64,000 nucleotides of DNA, taken from contig JACBWW010000022.1 of the NCBI GenBank assembly GCA_020086605.1, positions 4,145,244 through 4,209,243 of the forward strand, read 5' to 3'. Origin of the DNA: Lanius collurio (lineage: Eukaryota; Chordata; Aves; Passeriformes; Laniidae). Positions 14,111 to 27,564 of the stretch are shown piece by piece (position 1 is the first letter of the stretch; the number at the start of each line of letters is the position of its first letter). The notes under the pieces were generated by a model, which was not told the origin of the DNA, did not search any database, and was given only the letters and a program-made list of their open reading frames with translations. A program made the translations under genes and the position numbers.

Positions 14111-16762
14111 GACTTTGCCCCTCAGCATGCCTAGGTCTTTTTAAAATTTCTCTGCAACTGTGTAGATGTAATAGAACTTCTTTCTCTGAAGTATAAATAT
14201 CTAAACCCAAGAATGAAGGGAAAGCTCATAGAGCACTTCCCTTAGATTTTTTGGATGGGTAAAATTCATTCTCCCATTCTTCTGTTATTCTCTCATTCAC
14301 ATGAGGATACCTGAAACTACAAAGAAACTTATGAATACTGGGATAAATAAGATTCAAGGCGATTATGTAAGAATAATTATGCATTCATCTATTAACAGAG
14401 ACCTCCTTCTCTAATTTCTACTCAAGTTTCTATATTGCTTTCATTCCTTCCAGATAATCTTCCTTTGTCATTAGTGAGGCCAGAATACCACTAGTAGAAG
14501 ATCTATTGGTAAAAAGTTTACTTATTCATGATTAAATAAAAAATTTGTATTTCTGAAGCTGTTAGTTAACAGTGCAACTATTATTTATTGGAAAATTGTT
14601 TTTTGAAAAATACGTTTCACTACAATAGGGGCCACAACCTTTTAAAAGATTTTAAATAAAAATTTGAAACCAGGAAGTAGCTGCCTTATTGTTAACATCC
14701 TCCTTGAGAAGAAACTTACAATTGCAAAAACTTTCTGTATTATTTTTAATTATAAAATACATCTTAACTAGGAGAATGTGAAGTATCTAAAGTGAAAGAC
14801 AAGATGTTAAAGTTTCTTCTTCAGAGGCATGCTAATCAAAAATAAGTACTTGGATTTAACATTAACCTTTTTTTTAAAACCAAATATGATTTTTATATCA
14901 CTTTATAACATTTAACAGGCAAAAGAGGTCTGAATTTATACATTTAAACATCTTATATGGTTCTTGAGTGGAAATTTGAACTAGTATAAAACAATTCCCT
15001 GAGTGTGTAAATATAATTAGTTTGGCTATTATGAATCAAATCCTTCATAATCCTCATACATACAAAGGCTGAAGGATGGGATCTGTTTGCCTTTATAACT
15101 CCTGAAATAGAGCTAATTTGCAATGGCTACACTAATTTAGCTTTTCTATAAAATGAACATATATTACAAGTGCTGTTTTACGGTTCTAATATGCTGTGAT
15201 TAATTTTATAGCTAATTTAAAGCTTTGGACCCTAATTGGTTCTTGTGCATGCACACACACACAGTACTCTGGCAAAAAGCACGCTGCCAGAAAACCTTGG
15301 GGCAAGAAAATATGCCAGATATCCTCTTCCAATCTCTTATTGGTGATAACATGAGCAACGTGCATTGTAAATGTTTAGCAAAGGGTAAAAAACGTTTGTA
15401 AATGTTCTGTCCAAATAAGGCTGCTGCAGAACCTTTGGAGGCAGTAGGTCATAAATTTCAGTACATCTCCACCTCTACAAACAAGGTTAAAGCCAAGACA
15501 ATAGATCCTGAGATAATTTTCTTCACTAGGTGAAGGGATCTGTGGTTCCCGTTCCCTCTTCTATCCACCAAGTTACTGACTTGAATTAAATCTATGAAGT
15601 AAATAACATAATCCATGAAGATGAAAAGCCATGGAATTAATACAATAAGGCAAAAATGCTGCTTAAGCAGAATCAAGTATTTTTATTATGTAAATATGCA
15701 AATATCTGCCTACATACTGACATTGCAGTTTCAAGTGTGTTGACACCCATGGACTAGGGGAGAAAACTTTTATATGGTTGACTTCAGTCAACTCTATTGA
15801 ATTTCAGCACAGCTTTGCACAATGCCTCAGGAAGGCTCTTTGGCACTTCTATGTTTAACCACATTCTGAATGTGTCTGAAATGCCTGCAATTATCTTGAG
15901 GTAGTAAGTGAAATAAAGCCTTTTTAAAAACTTAACACGATTCAAAGTAGATGATATAAATTCATTGTTTTAAAGATGAGTAGTGTCAGTATTTTATTTG
16001 GCAGCATTATTTGTTGGAAAGTGCTAATTTCTTTCCATATAAGTAATTGTCTGAACATTTGCATTTTTTTTTTACAGCTGATGTAGGTTACTACTAAAAT
16101 ACAGTGTCTCTGACAGGTTTATAATTTTGCTGACACAGGTTGGCAGATAGACGAGCATCTCACATGGAATATAAACATAAATTTAAATGAATAAGTAGAA
16201 CAGGGTCTGTTAGCACAGTCATCAAAAGAGAAAAGCCTCATAAGAAAATAACAGAAGGCTTTTGACCCTTTAAATTATGGCTCACTAGCTCACTGCTACA
16301 ATGAACAGAGTTCCCAGGCATTGCTGGTACTGTGACTCCACGGGCATCTCCTTGTTTGCTGTTCACATCAAACTCCCCATGGAAGGTCACATGTTCCCAA
16401 AATTAAGTAGCTGATAGACTACTCAAATAATCCAGGTTCTAGGTCAGAAAAAGTCTGTATGTTAGTCTGCAAGATTTAAGGCTGAGCATCTTTAGAGAAC
16501 TGTCGGACAAAGGGAGGCGTATTTGAGTATTTCTCTGACTGTTTTCTGTTTAGCTTTTGCCATTGTAAGGTGAAGCTCAAAGCAATTAGAACATAAAAGG
16601 AGGGAGGTGCAGTAATATTATTAATTAACACTCATTTTCCTAGAAGTATTTCCCAGGCATTGTTCCACTCACTTTGCAGGGTGCATCCTGAGTATAGACT
16701 ACCAGATTATCTGCTGGTGTGACTTTAATGAGTGAGAAATGCTACCTCATTGCTTTACTTTT

Positions 16763-16860
16763 AGCACATCTTTTTAAATACCTCCAGCGATGGTGACTCC
16801 ACCACTTCCCTGGGCAGCCTGTTTCCATACTTGACAATCCTTTCAGGGAAGAAATTATTA
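16763..16860 (-). mobile_element. CR1 LINE fragment, internal 3' part
   Basis: Read on the plus strand, the segment runs through TTTTTAAATACCTCC, GGTGACTCCACCACTTCC, CCTGGGCAGCCTGTTTCC, a TTGACAA..CCTTTCAG word and GAAGAAATT, in the order found in the reverse complement of avian CR1 3' regions. The element's sense strand is therefore minus. Similarity fades after about 16860, and the terminal 3' hallmark near ATTCTATG is absent, so this is a doubly truncated relic of about 98 bp. No coding capacity remains. Confidence 0.85.
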
Positions 16861-19800
16861 CTGCTGTCTGTAGTTCTGTCTGCAGCTGCTTGTAAATGCA
16901 AAAGAGGATTCATTTCAGGTCTGAGTTTGAAATCCTCTATCTTTGGTCTTGTAACTAGCTTAATATAGAGTTACAGATGGGGTTTTTTATTAGTCAGGCA
17001 CTGGTGTTTGATTCCTATCTAGATCTTGGATGACTTCAGGACTCTGAGGCTGTTAACATCCCACTAATGACATTCACTTATGACATTGTATTATAGGCAT
17101 CCTTTCAGGCAGCTGAGATGTGTGACTGTAAACATACCTGAGCTAACCTAAAGCTGCCTCATTACAGCCCTGCAATGAATGAACCCATCAAATGTGGAAT
17201 TCAGCCTGTGCTGTTTCTGACTTTCAACGACTCTGCCTTCCTCCCTTATAGCAGAGTCCCCAGCTGAGCTGTTGGAATTAGAAGTAGTTAGAACATGTTC
17301 ACTAATATTACAGACATTGCTCCTTTTACAACTTGTTTTTACTTTCCTGACTTTGATAGTCCCTTTACTGCTTGTACTGTTCCTCCTAATTGTCATTTTC
17401 ATACCTGTTATTTATATTACTCCCATTACTGTCTTTGAACCTTCAGTGAAAGACTCGTCGCTGTTGTCAGAACAGCAAACCTGGGAACTACCTTAATAAA
17501 AGACCTTTTGTGAATCAGCTAGTTTCAGTTATTTCCAGTAATTACCTTGATGTGTGGTAATTTTTAAACAGAAATTAATTATAATTCTTAATGTTTGTAA
17601 TTTTTGCAGAGGCTGAAGTTGTTGGAACCTTCATAAAAGATTCAATAATATATGTAGAAAAGCCTTGGGTTTTTTTAAGAGAAATTCTGCCTATCAGAAG
17701 GAAATTTTTACAGTGGTAGTTCCTTGATTTCTTTATGGAGGTTTGGGGGGTTGTTTATACATTTTTCATCTGAGTTACTGTAATTTTTCCTCTGGCTTAA
17801 ATTTTTTATTCGTACTTTGGTTTTTCATTATTGACAGATAATTTTGAAAGGTATTGCATATATATGCTACATTTCTTAAACAAGAGTATCTTTGGTAGAT
17901 AAGGCACGATGTGTGGGAGTGCTTAAGGAAAATCAGGAGGAGCTGTGAATTTGATAATTAACCTAAAAGCTGAGAACATGTCTGCAAACAATTTACAGAT
18001 AAATAATAACTGTTAGATAACATTATCTATCAGGGAGAATTGATTTTTTTTCCATTAACAGCAACTCTGTTCTGGTATCTTAGCCTTTTTTCCTGACTAT
18101 GTGTCTTAGCACACAGACCTCTGTTCTCATTTACATTCAGCATTTACACTGATGTTCTCTTGTAAACTTTTACCACTTCTTCCTTTTCATTATGCTTTAT
18201 CCCAGTTAATAATTGCAAATTGACCCTAGGAAAAAATACACTGGAGGAGGGAATAAGAAACTGTAACATACAACAAATTTATTAAAGCAAACCTTATCTT
18301 GTCGAATACACCATTTCTTTAAGGAGAACTGGTCATGTTGAGAGTTGTGCTTGGCCTTTAGCAGAATTTGTAATGATGTGTGTGGGTTTTTTTAAGTGTA
18401 TGCTTCTTGGAATGAAGTATGCAGTGACTCCTGCTGTCATTTCCTGGCCTTTTCTGTGGGATGTTTGTAATTGCTTCATTATGATTTGTGTGTGTGTGTA
18501 TTAAAACAGGACCTGATGTAGAGCTGGTGTAAGTGCAGTTGCAGAGTTCTAGTCAATCACCCCCAGACTAAATTCAAATTCCCTTTGTCTTTATGAAGAA
18601 CACAATAAAATGTGTGTAGACTAAGAGTATACTGATAGGCTTCCCATTTAGAAAAAGGTTTGGTGGTGAATCCTGCAGTCTTCATTCAAACAAATCTTTC
18701 TGTTGAATGCTGTGTTAATAGCATTTTGGGTGACATGTAGACTGCTTTTAGTCTTTAAAATACCACCAGTTTTCTTCCTTTCACAAAGAGACTTATATCA
18801 CAGGTTTGTATTTAAAGTGAGATTTTTTTGGTCTTTTTGAAGAGTAAAATTTCTTTCTTGTATAAACATCCAATTTCAAAATAGGTGCACTGTCAGAGGC
18901 CATATGAAGAGGTAATAGATATGCAACTTAAATCCAGTTCACCCAGAGTTCAAAGGCAATAGTGAAGAGATCAGATAGAGGAGAAAGGAGATCAATCTGT
19001 TGTACTTCCTGACTGAAGTTCCTCATAAAGTGCATAAATTCCAAGGGTTAAAAAAAGTCTGTGAGATAAGAATCCACTGGCTTCCAAAACAGGCTAAATA
19101 CTTCCCATCTCTGTAGTCTGCTGCCAGAGCTAGAATGTAGCATTTGAACTCTCTAGTTTCATTATTTTTGAGTTAACATAATGTGACCTTCCCTCATCTT
19201 TTTATGGAGCATCACTGCCTTGTCTGCTTGAAAGATTCCAAACACTGCTCCCATTTTTCATTGGTCCTGTATAATCAGGGCACTCTGTTTTTCTGTTCAG
19301 AATTTTAATTACAGAATGTTGTGTTGCTGGTGTTGGGGTGTTGTGTAGGTAACTTGTGTTTCAAAGCAGGAAATTTTAATGCCTGGCTACCTTTACTAAT
19401 TTTGAAGATTTTCTTTTTAGTTCCTATCATAAAAGACTCCAGAGTGTTGGTGTTTTTTTGTGTATAAGTGAAAAAATACATTTCTGTTCATAGAAACAAC
19501 TTCCAGATGCAAAGTGGTCAAGTAACAATCTGAACCTAAACAGTCCTGTTACATTTCAGCAATAGGACAATAATAGGACATTTGGATCATTTTATGGTTA
19601 TTACACCCACAGATCTGCAGTGAGGTGAATAAAGAGACATGAGATGAAAAACAAATTCTTCCAGCAGCTGTATAAGGGCAATTAATGCATAAGAGTTTTT
19701 CACTCTGGAATGGTTCATCACTGAATGAGATCAAATCCATGTCATAACATACCATGGTTTGTGAATAAATAAACCCAAATACACTCCTATTTATGAGAGC

Positions 19801-22200
19801 TGGGAAAATTTAGCAGCTCAAAACTTAAGAATAGTAGAATTCTACTTATTCCTTGCTAAGGTACTGCTTTCCTTGAAATTTTTATCCCACCAAGATTGTT
19901 GTAAAGACATGTCTTTACCCAATGGAAACTAGAAATTTGACTTCAGTGTGTTCTGGCAGGACAGATCTCTTACTATGGCCCTGACATATGCAAAAATACA
20001 GGTTATTTCATTACTCTCCCTTGAGCTACTGCAGTTTGTAAGGAGAATAATTAGAGTTTCACTGGGGAAAGGAACAGAGTGTTGCATATTTATTAGGAGA
20101 CTATCTTGCTCAAAAGTCATAGTTACCTTTTAACTGAAGGTTTTAGATTCCAGCCTACCAGACATAATGAAAACAGTATCACTTGGTTGACTTTTTCATT
20201 TAGCTTTCACTACACAATAAATGGGCAATTCCTACTAAATCTACATGTTTAAACTTGCTTTCAATGAGACAGAATTTCTTTCAGATTTTATGAGAAGAAT
20301 ATTTCCCCAAATTCTGATTTATGTTAGGAAATACAATTTTATTTTGCATTTGTGACTTTATTGACATAAAGAACAAGAGGCTTATTTAAGGCATTGGGGT
20401 AGGAATAGTCTCACCTGAGTGCAAAAACCAAAACACAAACACAAGAAAATGATACTATTTCTAGTCTACACAATTCTGTTGCATTTAAAATATTTCATAA
20501 AACCGAGGTCTTTTTTGTTCCAGAATTTAATTTAAAATAAATAACAAAATTTAAAAATAAATATATGTTGGGGAGGGGAGCTCAGTAAATTTCAGTCTTA
20601 ATTTTGATTTCATGAAGCAAAATTTTCCTGCTCTCATGCTTTTAACATCCAGTGAATGAGCACTGGAACTGCCCCAGCCTTTTGTCAAACAAAAGTTTGT
20701 TTGCTACTATTCTACTGGGCCTTCTTGTAGATGAAACACTGCATTTTTCAACTCCTCATTCATTACACAATGCACTGACAGCAAGTTTTTTCTAAAAATC
20801 TTGAAAATAATTAGCATAAATACTGATTTGTGAATTCTCCTGAGAAGTGTTATTCAAAATGATGAAGTGAGGCACAGTCAAAGTAAACTGGAGATTAAAT
20901 GAGAAATGTTTGGCTTGAATCTTCTTTACTTCACTATAAATCACTAATAACAATTTTACTCTCTTAAAGCAATTTTAAATTTAATGGAAAGTAGCATTGT
21001 GTCAGAATGCTTGTGCAAAAGAGAACACTCTTGAAAATGTTGATTTGTAACAATCATGCCAAAACAGTGGAAATTCATTGACTAACAAAATCTGTCTGTA
21101 TCATACACTCTCAATTATTTTAAAATACTTTTGAATCTGATCACATTTATCAACAAGTTTCAAGAAGATGAAGCATTTTTTTCTGAAAGCATTTTGGGAG
21201 AGGTGCATTGTTCCACATGCTGCAATTCCACTGATTTACAGCTTCTGCAGCTCAGGAAGCATTTCTGGATATGTGCCTGTTTTATTCATTGCAAAGGAGA
21301 AGGGTTTACAGTGCAATCTAACTTTTACAACATAACTTAAAAATGAAAATAGTTATACAGTGAAAATTTATAGTGCCAGAGTCACTAATACATACTCAGA
21401 TTTAAAGGATCAGATATTATGGTTTTGCAGAGAGTGTGCTCTTAAAGCATTTTTCACTTAAATATCATCTAGCCAAAGAGGTTGAGGGATTAAACAACCA
21501 TTGAAACAAAGAAAATTTCCTTGTTCAGGATCAAAAAAACCTCTATCTTTAATCTCATGAATATTTGAATATTTTCTGAATTGTGTTATTTGTAAATTAT
21601 CATGGAGGTCTATTTTTACTTACATTGTCTCGTATTGTTGTTTTTTCCAAACTGACACACCTAAACAAGAGTACTGCTAGCATATATTAGCTTTTATCTA
21701 ATGTTTTAGGTAGAACACTGCTTCCAGATGCTAAAGGTGTTTTGCAATCACTAATTATTTGGTCACTACAAACATATTATATCCAGCAAGATAAAATTGA
21801 AGCATAGGGATTAATTCCTTAGCATACAAATATATATATCAATATGAAGTATATTAATATAATGACAGTGAAAGAGGGAGCTCCAGAATTCAAGAATCAC
21901 CATGTTTTACAGTTGAAGTATTGTTATTTCAAATTTATTATATAATGAGGCAAAAAATAGCCAGTGACATTTTAAGAAACATTGGAACTGGAAAGTGGTG
22001 TGAAACCACAGGAAGTATAAATTTCTTTAGTATCTTTAGGTTGTATGAGTCCAATGAGGTGAAAACATTTGTACTTGTGAGATGGAGTAAACCCTTTCAG
22101 TGCTATAAAAGTGCTGAGAAAGGGGAGAAACAAGTCAGGAGGAAATATTTGATGCCTCATTTGTCTGCCCAGAAAATGGGCTGGGAAGGTGGTACCAGGC
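16861..22200. other. Noncoding stretch, no gene seen
   Basis: AT-rich DNA with no recognised gene. A leucine-rich open frame near 17272-17496 and its antisense partner are low-complexity and unconvincing. The stretch contains the GATA-motif cluster at 17997-18031, a (GT)n run near 18487 and AT-rich tracts near 20530 and 21825. Confidence 0.7.
17997..18031. promoter_or_regulatory. Cluster of GATA motifs with a palindromic pair
   Basis: AGATAA occurs at 17997-18002 and 18015-18020, TTATCT at 18023-18028 and TATC at 18028-18031, giving four GATA cores in 35 bases. The middle two form TAGATAA-CA-TTATCTA, a perfect inverted pair with a 2-base spacer (18014-18029). Palindromic GATA sites are known high-affinity targets of two-finger GATA factors. 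Function here is inferred from motif spacing only; AT-rich DNA makes such motifs cheap. Confidence 0.25.
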
Positions 22201-22233
22201 ACTACTAGATTGCATATGGAATTGTGTACTTAC

Positions 22234-22340
22234 CATGAACTCAACTGTCTTTGAGCAGGATCAGAAGTCATAAATTCACACCTTGTTCCTGGTGGACCGT
22301 ATGTGATACTCTTTGTATCTTCCTCAGAAAATCTAAGGGA
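22234..22340 (-). other. Candidate exon, minus strand (107 nt)
   Basis: On the minus strand the segment ends in CATG followed by GTAAGTAC, a full-consensus donor at 22233-22228. It begins after a CCACAG at 22341-22343, an AG with only a modest pyrimidine tract; a second AG a few bases further in is an alternative. One frame is open throughout, including SEEDTKSITYGPPGTRCEF, which has a globular-protein look. I recognise no family. A real coding exon, a long noncoding RNA exon or a decoy exon are all possible, and decoys are the commonest class in introns. Confidence 0.2.
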
Positions 22341-23606
22341 CTGTGGACAAATCTGCTTTGGCCATGTGAGATGGAATGAGGATGAATACTGAATAGCAGA
22401 ATGAACAAAGATAGGAAAAAAACCCAAATCAAAGATCAAACCCTTAAGTGGTTTTTTGTGAGGATGAGAAATAAGGTTTGAGCATATCCAAGAATACAAT
22501 TTCTTGAAGTATTGGAAAGAAAATACCAAGCAGAATTCAAGAATGGAGAGACCAAAAGAAAAAGAAGAAAATTCTAGATTAATAATGAGATCACCTATTG
22601 TATAAAAATGTTACCTCCTAAAATCTGTTTGTGCTCTCCTGTCAACCCCATCTAATTTGCATTGAGACAGGTTAAAAGGAGATATGCACAGAGTATCAGG
22701 GCATGCAAGTGTGCACATTTTGCAGTACACTTGGTCAAACTGCAGTGTAGTGCTGGCACTGGCCCAGGAGGATGAAAAGTACTGGCTTGTGTTGATAAGC
22801 AAGTATTAATGAAACAGTGTGAGACATCAGAAGGAATAATACAATCCTTGGCTCCATAATTGGCACCAGCCTTTGTGTTTTTGCTTTTGTTGTCGTGTGT
22901 TAAGAGCCCTGAGTAACAGAAGACTTCTTGTGACAGATGCTGTACATGTGTGTGCATAAATACATGCACATATATACATGCAAAGAACAGGGAGAAGGAC
23001 TTTGGATTAAAGCTTTATGAACATTTGAAGCATACCCACAATATACAAGATAGGTACTCCTTCTTAGTAATAGCTGTAATGCAAGAAAATGTGATTAATG
23101 GAACTGATGAGGGAAAAAATAAAGACCACAGTAAGATTGAAAGGAGAGAGAGTGATAGTTGAGGACCAAAATAAACTAAAAGATACTGGCAATTGGTCTA
23201 ATGTAAAATATATCAGTGTGGAAAAGGTAGGAGAAAAATAGCAATTCCAACTATACCTGTAGGTGCTAATCCTCTGCTACTGGGAGCAGCTTTATGGACT
23301 TCAGCTATCATAGATTCTTGCCTTGACAGGATTAAGACAAATGATGCATTAATTCAGTTTCCCCATTAATTTCAATTTCTGTAGCTACCAGAAAACACAT
23401 GAAAGAACGTCTTCTGAGCGAGTTGATTTTAGGGTTGTCCAGAGCAAGAAAATAAAGTAATGGAACTACTTTCCTCAACCAGGTGAACCCACATTATAAA
23501 ACAGCTTTAAAACCCTCATACTCTGAAGCCTACAGAGAAAAAAAACCAGACAAAAATTTCATTTGAAGCTTATTCTTAGCTTGTTTTTGCAGCTGCCCAC
23601 TCTCAC

Positions 23607-23775
23607 CTTTATTCATGGAGACTTTGCTGAACCAGCACTGCTGCTGTCAGTCTCACACACTGGAAGGGCTACACTGAAGAGAGTGGGTTGACTCAGCAAG
23701 TGCAGGAGCAGCAGGCTGGCTGCAGCCAATTTCAGCAGGAGGATTTGAAAGTTGCTGCATAACTTGCTCTGCAAC
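23607..23775 (-). other. Candidate exon, minus strand (169 nt)
   Basis: The minus-strand sequence before 23775 is a pyrimidine-rich tract (TCTACTCTCCATCTG) leading to AACAG, a good acceptor. The segment ends AAAG followed by GTGAGAG, a good donor at 23606-23600. Local GC is higher than the surroundings. One frame reads VAEQVMQQLSNPPAEIG from the first base and stops at 23653-23655 after 40 codons; a second frame is open for about 50 codons. An AATAAA lies at 23613-23608, next to the donor, so a last exon with a short 3' UTR is an alternative. No homology is recognised. Confidence 0.22.
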
Positions 23776-23789
23776 CTGTTCAGCAAAAC

Positions 23790-23935
23790 AGATGGAGAGT
23801 AGAAACATGCAAGGGCAAGAAGGAGTAAGAGTACAAGGGTAGTAGGACAAAGAGGGGAACATCATAAAGGGACAAACGGAAGAGTGAAGGAGAAGAGATA
23901 AAAGAAAAGAAAACAAGGGCTGATAGAAACCCCCT
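23790..23935. repeat. Purine-rich tract
   Basis: The plus strand is strongly biased to A and G over roughly 145 bases (GAAGGAG, AAGAGGGG, AAGGAGAAGAG words). It lies immediately upstream, in minus-strand terms, of the candidate exon, so it reads there as a long pyrimidine-rich stretch. That could enhance splice acceptor strength or form unusual DNA structure. Confidence 0.5.
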
Positions 23936-26900
23936 AGACCGTCTGAAAGAAAGATAATTGATTGTTGTAATTTTAGTTAGTTTTCTCCTGTAGTTCCTTG
24001 CATTTAAACTACTCACTGAGAAAAACCCCAAAACAAAACACAAAACCCAGAAAAAAACCAAACTTGAAGTTTTAAAGTATCATCCATATCCATTATACAA
24101 TATAAAATCATCAACATTGCAAATTTGGTAGAATGTCATTTCACTTTGAAAATCTTATTTATTCAGAGAAATTCTAGAATAGTTTTGCTGAAGTCAGTGA
24201 AGTTACTTTTCATTAAGTGTAATACAAGTATCCTGGACTGCTATGTATTTTGTAGAGATTACTAATATTTGTTAGGTTTTGCTAGTATTCATATATATTG
24301 TTTAGTATAATAAGCTGGTGTTTGGCAGTTAAAATAATGCATCTAATCATCATTCCCACATTACTTGTAATTTATTTAGATTTTCATGTGGTACACATTT
24401 TCATTACTCAGTAATCCCTTTAGGAAATATTTATTAAAGGTTTGAGTGTAGTTATCATTCTGTATGAACTGGTTAGATTACTTATTTTTACATCAGTTTG
24501 CTGTTTGCACGTGATATTTTGTGAAGTCTTAATATTTATGTAAACACATTACTGGTGTACATCTATTAAACTATCGCTGTAGTCTTCTCCAAAGTCTTCC
24601 AGAAGAAAGTGAGGGGTCTTTTCATTGCTCACCAAGACTTTAGAATAGGTTCATTAATGAATCAGTGCTGCAGTTTCTCCTACAGCAAGGGTGCACTAAC
24701 CAAGAAAGAAAGATAAATTTGACTTATTTAAGACAAATCCATACTAACTGTGCATTCCTGTATAACATTGTCAGGATAATTTGCTAAGAGTTTGATCTAC
24801 ATTCTCACACTGTTTCAAGATCAGAGAAGGATGACGTTAGAAAGCGCACCACTAAGGAAAATTACTAATCTAATTTTCCTGAAGATGAACAAAATTAACC
24901 TTAATTTGAATATGCAAGCACGTATAGCATTTGGCAACTAAAAACTGTCCTCTGAGGACACAGAAGGCAATGATGAAACTGCTTATATTCCAGATCAAAA
25001 CTTTATTCTTGAAGGCTTTTACACATGAGAAGGTGCTAAATAATAATAATAAGCAGAGACTGAAACAAACTGCTGGTATCTGAAGGGTGTCAATGCAGTC
25101 AAGATAAAGAACTGGGAGCTCTTCAAGTGAGTTGGGGTGTGACAAAATCTGTGCTGATGAATGCTGACATCCTGAATAAAATCACTACACAGCTTCACGT
25201 AGGTCAAGAAACTACATTGTTTCCCTGAGCCACAATGACAGCAGGGTGACAGAGATTAATAGCTTTGTATTGACTGAGCAACTTCCAGTTCCTTATCTTT
25301 GTCAAGTCAAGGCTCTGTCCAAGAGCTGAAATTGTTATTAGACTTATAATTGCAAAGACATTTAAAGGGTTTCCCCTTAAGGGACTATGAAATCCAATAA
25401 ACCTTTCATAAAACCTCAAGCATTCAAGTGCAAAACCCTTGTCTCAGAGACAGGCACGCTCACAGCCATAACAGGGGAAACCTTGAAGCCTCATACATTG
25501 AATAATGTTTGATTTATGAAGTTGGTTTTGAATTTGTATCAGTTATTTTATTAAAAATATATGGAAGAATGTTTTAAATATGAGTGAGCTGTGTTCACTT
25601 CTGTCTTGATCAGGTACTCCATGTGTCTGAGCTGGAGGTCTTTCTTCACCTGTCACTTAGATTCATGAGGGCTCAGAAATCCTGATTTTGTACTGCTAAT
25701 TTAAGATGCTTAATTCAATTTGGATGAGATTAAACCTCAATTTCTCACCAAAATTTCAAAATAAAAGCTGTAGGATCAGGCTTGAATTTCTTTATTATTG
25801 TTGATTTGTATGGAAATATTTGCAGCATGTAAAGAGTTTTCAGTGCTGTCCGTCAGACTTACTTAATGAACCTATTTGAATGAGAGGATGGAATGTTTTC
25901 AAGCAGTAGATTTAATGCTTATCTCTTTGGTTTACTTAGTCTCTTGCAGTACAACAGAGGGTAAATTAAGAGATGGAACTGGCCTCAGGAGATACAAAAT
26001 TCTTTCTTTTGTTTAAGAAGTTTGAGCTTTTCTAGGAAATTATTGTGGTTTGCCAGTAGCCCATTTTGTGATAAATTTTCTGTTACTCTTTTTATTTACT
26101 TCCTTCAAAGCATAAAGGGCTTGCCAGTCATAATAGTGGTAACTGCAGTCATTTGGCAGCAGAGCAAGTGGTACTGCACGGTGCAAAGTGCCCTTGATTT
26201 TAAAGACAGAAAATCTCATAAAACTCCTCTGCTGTGTTTTGTTTTGTTTTATTTTGATAAGACATTAAGAAATAAACAGGTAACATAATTAAAATCTACA
26301 TTTTAGTAGTGATAATCAGACTTAATAGCCATACATTCAGGCACATTCCTTGATTATTTCATTAATTCTTCAACAAAGCTGGATGTCATTCTCCAGAACT
26401 ACTTACTCCAAACTATACAGCTTTCTACTAATGTGTCTACAGCCACCCCTGACTACTCTCCAGGTATTTCAGAAGGTATTGATATGTTATCTCCTCATTT
26501 CAGCAATAACTGTGCTTGCCACCTCCCCTAGCTATAACCCTTATTCTAGGAGCATTGGAGTGATATGGAGATTATACCTAATCTTCCCTTTTGCTCCAGA
26601 GAAGACAATCTGCAAAGTACACTTCCGATTCTTAAGTCAATTTTTTGAAGTAGAACTTGAATCCTGAAGTAATAGTTTACTTGCAGCAAATAAAATAAAA
26701 ACTACAACCTGGGTGACTAATTAACTCAGTATAAAAGGCCAGTTGGCAGCTGCCTTGTAATTAATAATCTAAAAATGGGAGAGTAATTGCAGCAGCTTCT
26801 TGCTCTCCCTTTTTTTTCTTAAGTTCTTTTCCAAACATTAGTTTTATATTGGTCCATCTGTAGAGTCATGTTTCATAATTTTGGTTAGATTTATTTATTG

Positions 26901-27564
26901 AAATAGCCACTTTAAATTCTAGGAGCTTCTTTAACAAAAGTTCACTTAACAAATCCAGAGGACAAGCTGTCCAATAGTAAATGAATATTTTAGTAGCTAT
27001 ATTTTATTTTATAGATGCAATGCTCAGTTTTAAAAATAATTCATTTTAGGAATTGTAGTAACAAAATGTCAAAACCCTCTACATTTTTTTTTAATATTTA
27101 GAAGGGAGGATTAGTCAACTCAATTTCTGTTCAGTTGTGGGGCTCATTCGTGTGTTCAGTAAACCCATATAATTCTGGGCTTTCTCTGTTATCTGTGAAA
27201 TCTAGATATTAAGCTTGTATCTCAAGATAAATTACAAACATAACCAGGTTCAATAGCCACTCAACATTTCATATGGTGCTTTTACCACATATTCTTACCT
27301 TATGGGGAGCACAAAAGAGCACTGGTGTGGCCAATCAGCAATTGGATACCTCCCTGTCAAGTATTTTCCACAGAATCTTACCAGAACTTAAGGATGGCAA
27401 CATCCTGCAAGAAGAAAAATCTCCTAGCATGAATAACTAACTTATAGTAAAAATATGAGGGTTCATTCTACAACTGCACTTTGTCAGTAGTGCTAGGAAT
27501 CAGTTATGGGGTGGTTTCATCTTTTATCCCAAGAGATGATTCATTATGGATCATTTTTCTGCAG

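Larger units (their letters stand above)
7901..16762. other. Noncoding stretch, no gene seen
   Basis: No supportable coding or RNA gene. The stretch contains a (CTG)5 run at 8057-8071, faint ancient repeat traces near 8091 and 14041, a short (CA)n run near 15250, and many T- and A-runs. Open frames are short and frequently interrupted in all frames. Confidence 0.7.

Noticed and set aside
17148..17496. Leucine/valine-rich open frame on plus with an antisense partner
   Set aside because: Low-complexity hydrophobic reading from T-rich DNA, with no splice or start support and no recognised family.
27290..27362. Minus-strand AAG/GTAAGAAT donor with an upstream ACAG
   Set aside because: There is no pyrimidine tract before the AG, and frames are interrupted or very short.
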